Below are positions 15,118-16,049 of a DNA stretch of 16,049 nucleotides, piece after piece. The notes under the pieces were generated by a model. It saw nothing but the letters and a program-made list of their open reading frames with translations, was not told the DNA's origin and ran no database searches. Location of the stretch: NCBI GenBank assembly GCA_947472655.1, contig CANJCG010000028.1, positions 1-16,049 of the forward strand, written 5' to 3'. The position numbers were made by a program, and so were the translations under genes. Numbering within the stretch: the stretch's first letter is position 1; each line of letters begins with the position of its first letter. This DNA comes from Actinomycetota bacterium. GTDB lineage: Bacteria; Actinomycetota; Actinomycetes; S36-B12.

Positions 15118-16049
15118 CAGCTTGGTGCCCCAGGGCATCCCGCTGTTGGCATGGTCCGGCATTCAGCTGCTCGTTGGGTTAATTCATTAATGATTCTTTG
15201 CGCATCAAGTGCATTAGCTGCCGGGATGCCCTTGCTGACGAGTTCCTGATCAAAGAGTGGCAAGTTTCCAACAGGTATGCGGCTGTCCATTGAAACGGAG
15301 GTGAGTGAAATACCAATGAGTGAACCTGGAACTCCGTTGTATACGGCAACTGTTCCTGTACCGGGATTGCCAAGGACGCTGACATACCACTGAGTGCTGA
15401 TCCAGATCTTGCCAACAACGCCACCAATGATGAGCAGTAGTGCAATAACACCTAACACCACACCAGTCTGAACATAACGGCGTCGGCGAACCTCGCGCGT
15501 GCGAACTTCGAGCGCACTTTCGGGTTTGGCCGTGATTGCACGCGACGTAGCGAGTAAAACATGTTCGGGATCAGGCTGAGCATCAAGTGGGAATTGCACA
15601 CGAGGCAGGCGCTCACGAACGCGAAGTTCTCCAGCAGCACCCACGACAACGGGCAATGTTTGCGAATCTTCGATAGCTAATTCGTAGTCAATGACATCAG
15701 CTACCACGACTGTGACGTTGTCAGGAGCGCCTCGTTCGAGGGCTAGATCAACGAGTCGACTCACACAGCCAGTTGGCTCACCAGTTGAGAGCAACGCATG
15801 TATTTCCTGCGATGTGAGAATTCCGGAAAGCCCATCTGAACACAACAGTAATCGATCGTTAGCTCGGGCTTCACGTACTGAAAGGTCTGCCTCAACGGGA
15901 TTCACGCCATCAAGTGCACGCATAAGCAATGAGCGACGAGGATGACTGGCGGCCTCTTCTTCCGAGATCTCCCCGGCATCAACCAACGTTTGCACAAAAG
16001 TGTGATCATGTGTGAGTTGTGAAAGCTCACCACCCCGTAATAAATATGC
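15117..16049 (-). CDS. pstP: PP2C-family serine/threonine phosphatase PstP, N-terminus cut by window
   Basis: This is the membrane phosphatase that reverses PknB phosphorylation. The reading frame is open to the right edge, so 310 residues are visible. Comparison with Mycobacterium PstP suggests roughly 120 N-terminal residues, including the first metal-binding motifs, are missing. Visible PP2C motifs are AYLLRGGELSQLTHDHTF at the edge, RSLLMRALDG, LLLCSDGLSG and GAPDNVTVVV. The aspartates in SDG (visible residue 72) and PDN (110) match metal ligands D191 and D229 of the Mycobacterium enzyme. One membrane helix lies at about 193-217, preceded by RRRR-type basic residues, then an extracellular tail of about 90 residues with two cysteines near the end. 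A GTG at 15995 is internal, not the start. The stop overlaps the rodA start by one base (TGATG). Confidence 0.95.
   Translation of the reverse strand, partial: AYLLRGGELSQLTHDHTFVQTLVDAGEISEEEAASHPRRSLLMRALDGVNPVEADLSVREARANDRLLLCSDGLSGILTSQEIHALLSTGEPTGCVSRLVDLALERGAPDNVTVVVADVIDYELAIEDSQTLPVVVGAAGELRVRERLPRVQFPLDAQPDPEHVLLATSRAITAKPESALEVRTREVRRRRYVQTGVVLGVIALLLIIGGVVGKIWISTQWYVSVLGNPGTGTVAVYNGVPGSLIGISLTSVSMDSRIPVGNLPLFDQELVSKGIPAANALDAQRIINELTQRAAECRTMPTAGCPGAPS

Noticed and set aside
15993..15995. GTG at 15995 as the start of the phosphatase
   Set aside because: The frame continues upstream to the window edge with conserved PP2C residues (QLTHDHTF), so this codon is internal.
1..16049. 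Mobile elements, CRISPR arrays, rRNA, toxin-antitoxin or defence systems
   Set aside because: I looked and saw no transposase, repeat-spacer pattern, rRNA sequence or defence gene; nearly every base belongs to recognised core genes or short gaps.

Overview
The window is a replication-origin-proximal block of an actinomycete chromosome (Actinomycetota). The evidence is the gene order: dnaN, recF, a DciA/DUF721 gene, gyrB, gyrA, tRNA-Ile, a DLW-39 gene, tRNA-Ala, cyclophilin, rhomboid, crgA, trpG/pabA, pknB, pbpA, rodA and pstP. This closely resembles the dnaN-to-pstP stretch known from Mycobacterium and Streptomyces. By eye the G+C is close to 50%, low for the class. That suits a streamlined, perhaps aquatic, lineage, but this is inference and I cannot name a genus.

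Layout. 1-81 is the region upstream of dnaN, with dnaA presumably off the left edge. 82-2827 (+) holds the replication/repair cluster dnaN-recF-dciA, closely packed and partly overlapping. 2828-3006 is a leader region in front of gyrB, with a hairpin that could cover its ribosome binding site. 3007-7602 (+) is gyrB-gyrA, separated by 12 nt. 7603-7717 has two mutually exclusive hairpins and no convincing gene. 7718-8008 (+) is tRNA-Ile(GAT), a 41-codon DLW-39 gene and tRNA-Ala(TGC), closed by an intrinsic terminator. 8098-9491 (+) is a cyclophilin and a rhomboid protease with an N-terminal Cys-rich zinc-binding-type module. 9492-9580 is a convergent intergenic region, running into the end of crgA, with a cluster of DnaA-box-like 9-mers. 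crgA is on the minus strand and trpG/pabA diverges from it on the plus strand. 10543-16049 (-) is the cell-elongation and division signalling operon pstP-rodA-pbpA-pknB, read right to left. Its upstream end, including the N-terminus of PstP, is cut off by the window.

The genes work together in two groups. The left half covers sliding clamp, recombination mediator, helicase-loading factor and DNA gyrase. The right half is the PASTA-kinase/phosphatase switch (PknB/PstP) with the SEDS polymerase RodA, its class B transpeptidase PbpA and the small division regulator CrgA, which together control peptidoglycan synthesis.

I found no mobile element, CRISPR array, toxin-antitoxin pair or unknown multigene system. 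This is an ordinary core-genome region. What merits a second look is in the non-coding DNA: the DnaA-box cluster at 9507-9580, the alternative hairpins after gyrA, the possible SD-blocking hairpin before gyrB, and the DLW-39 start codon 2 nt after the tRNA-Ile 3' end.
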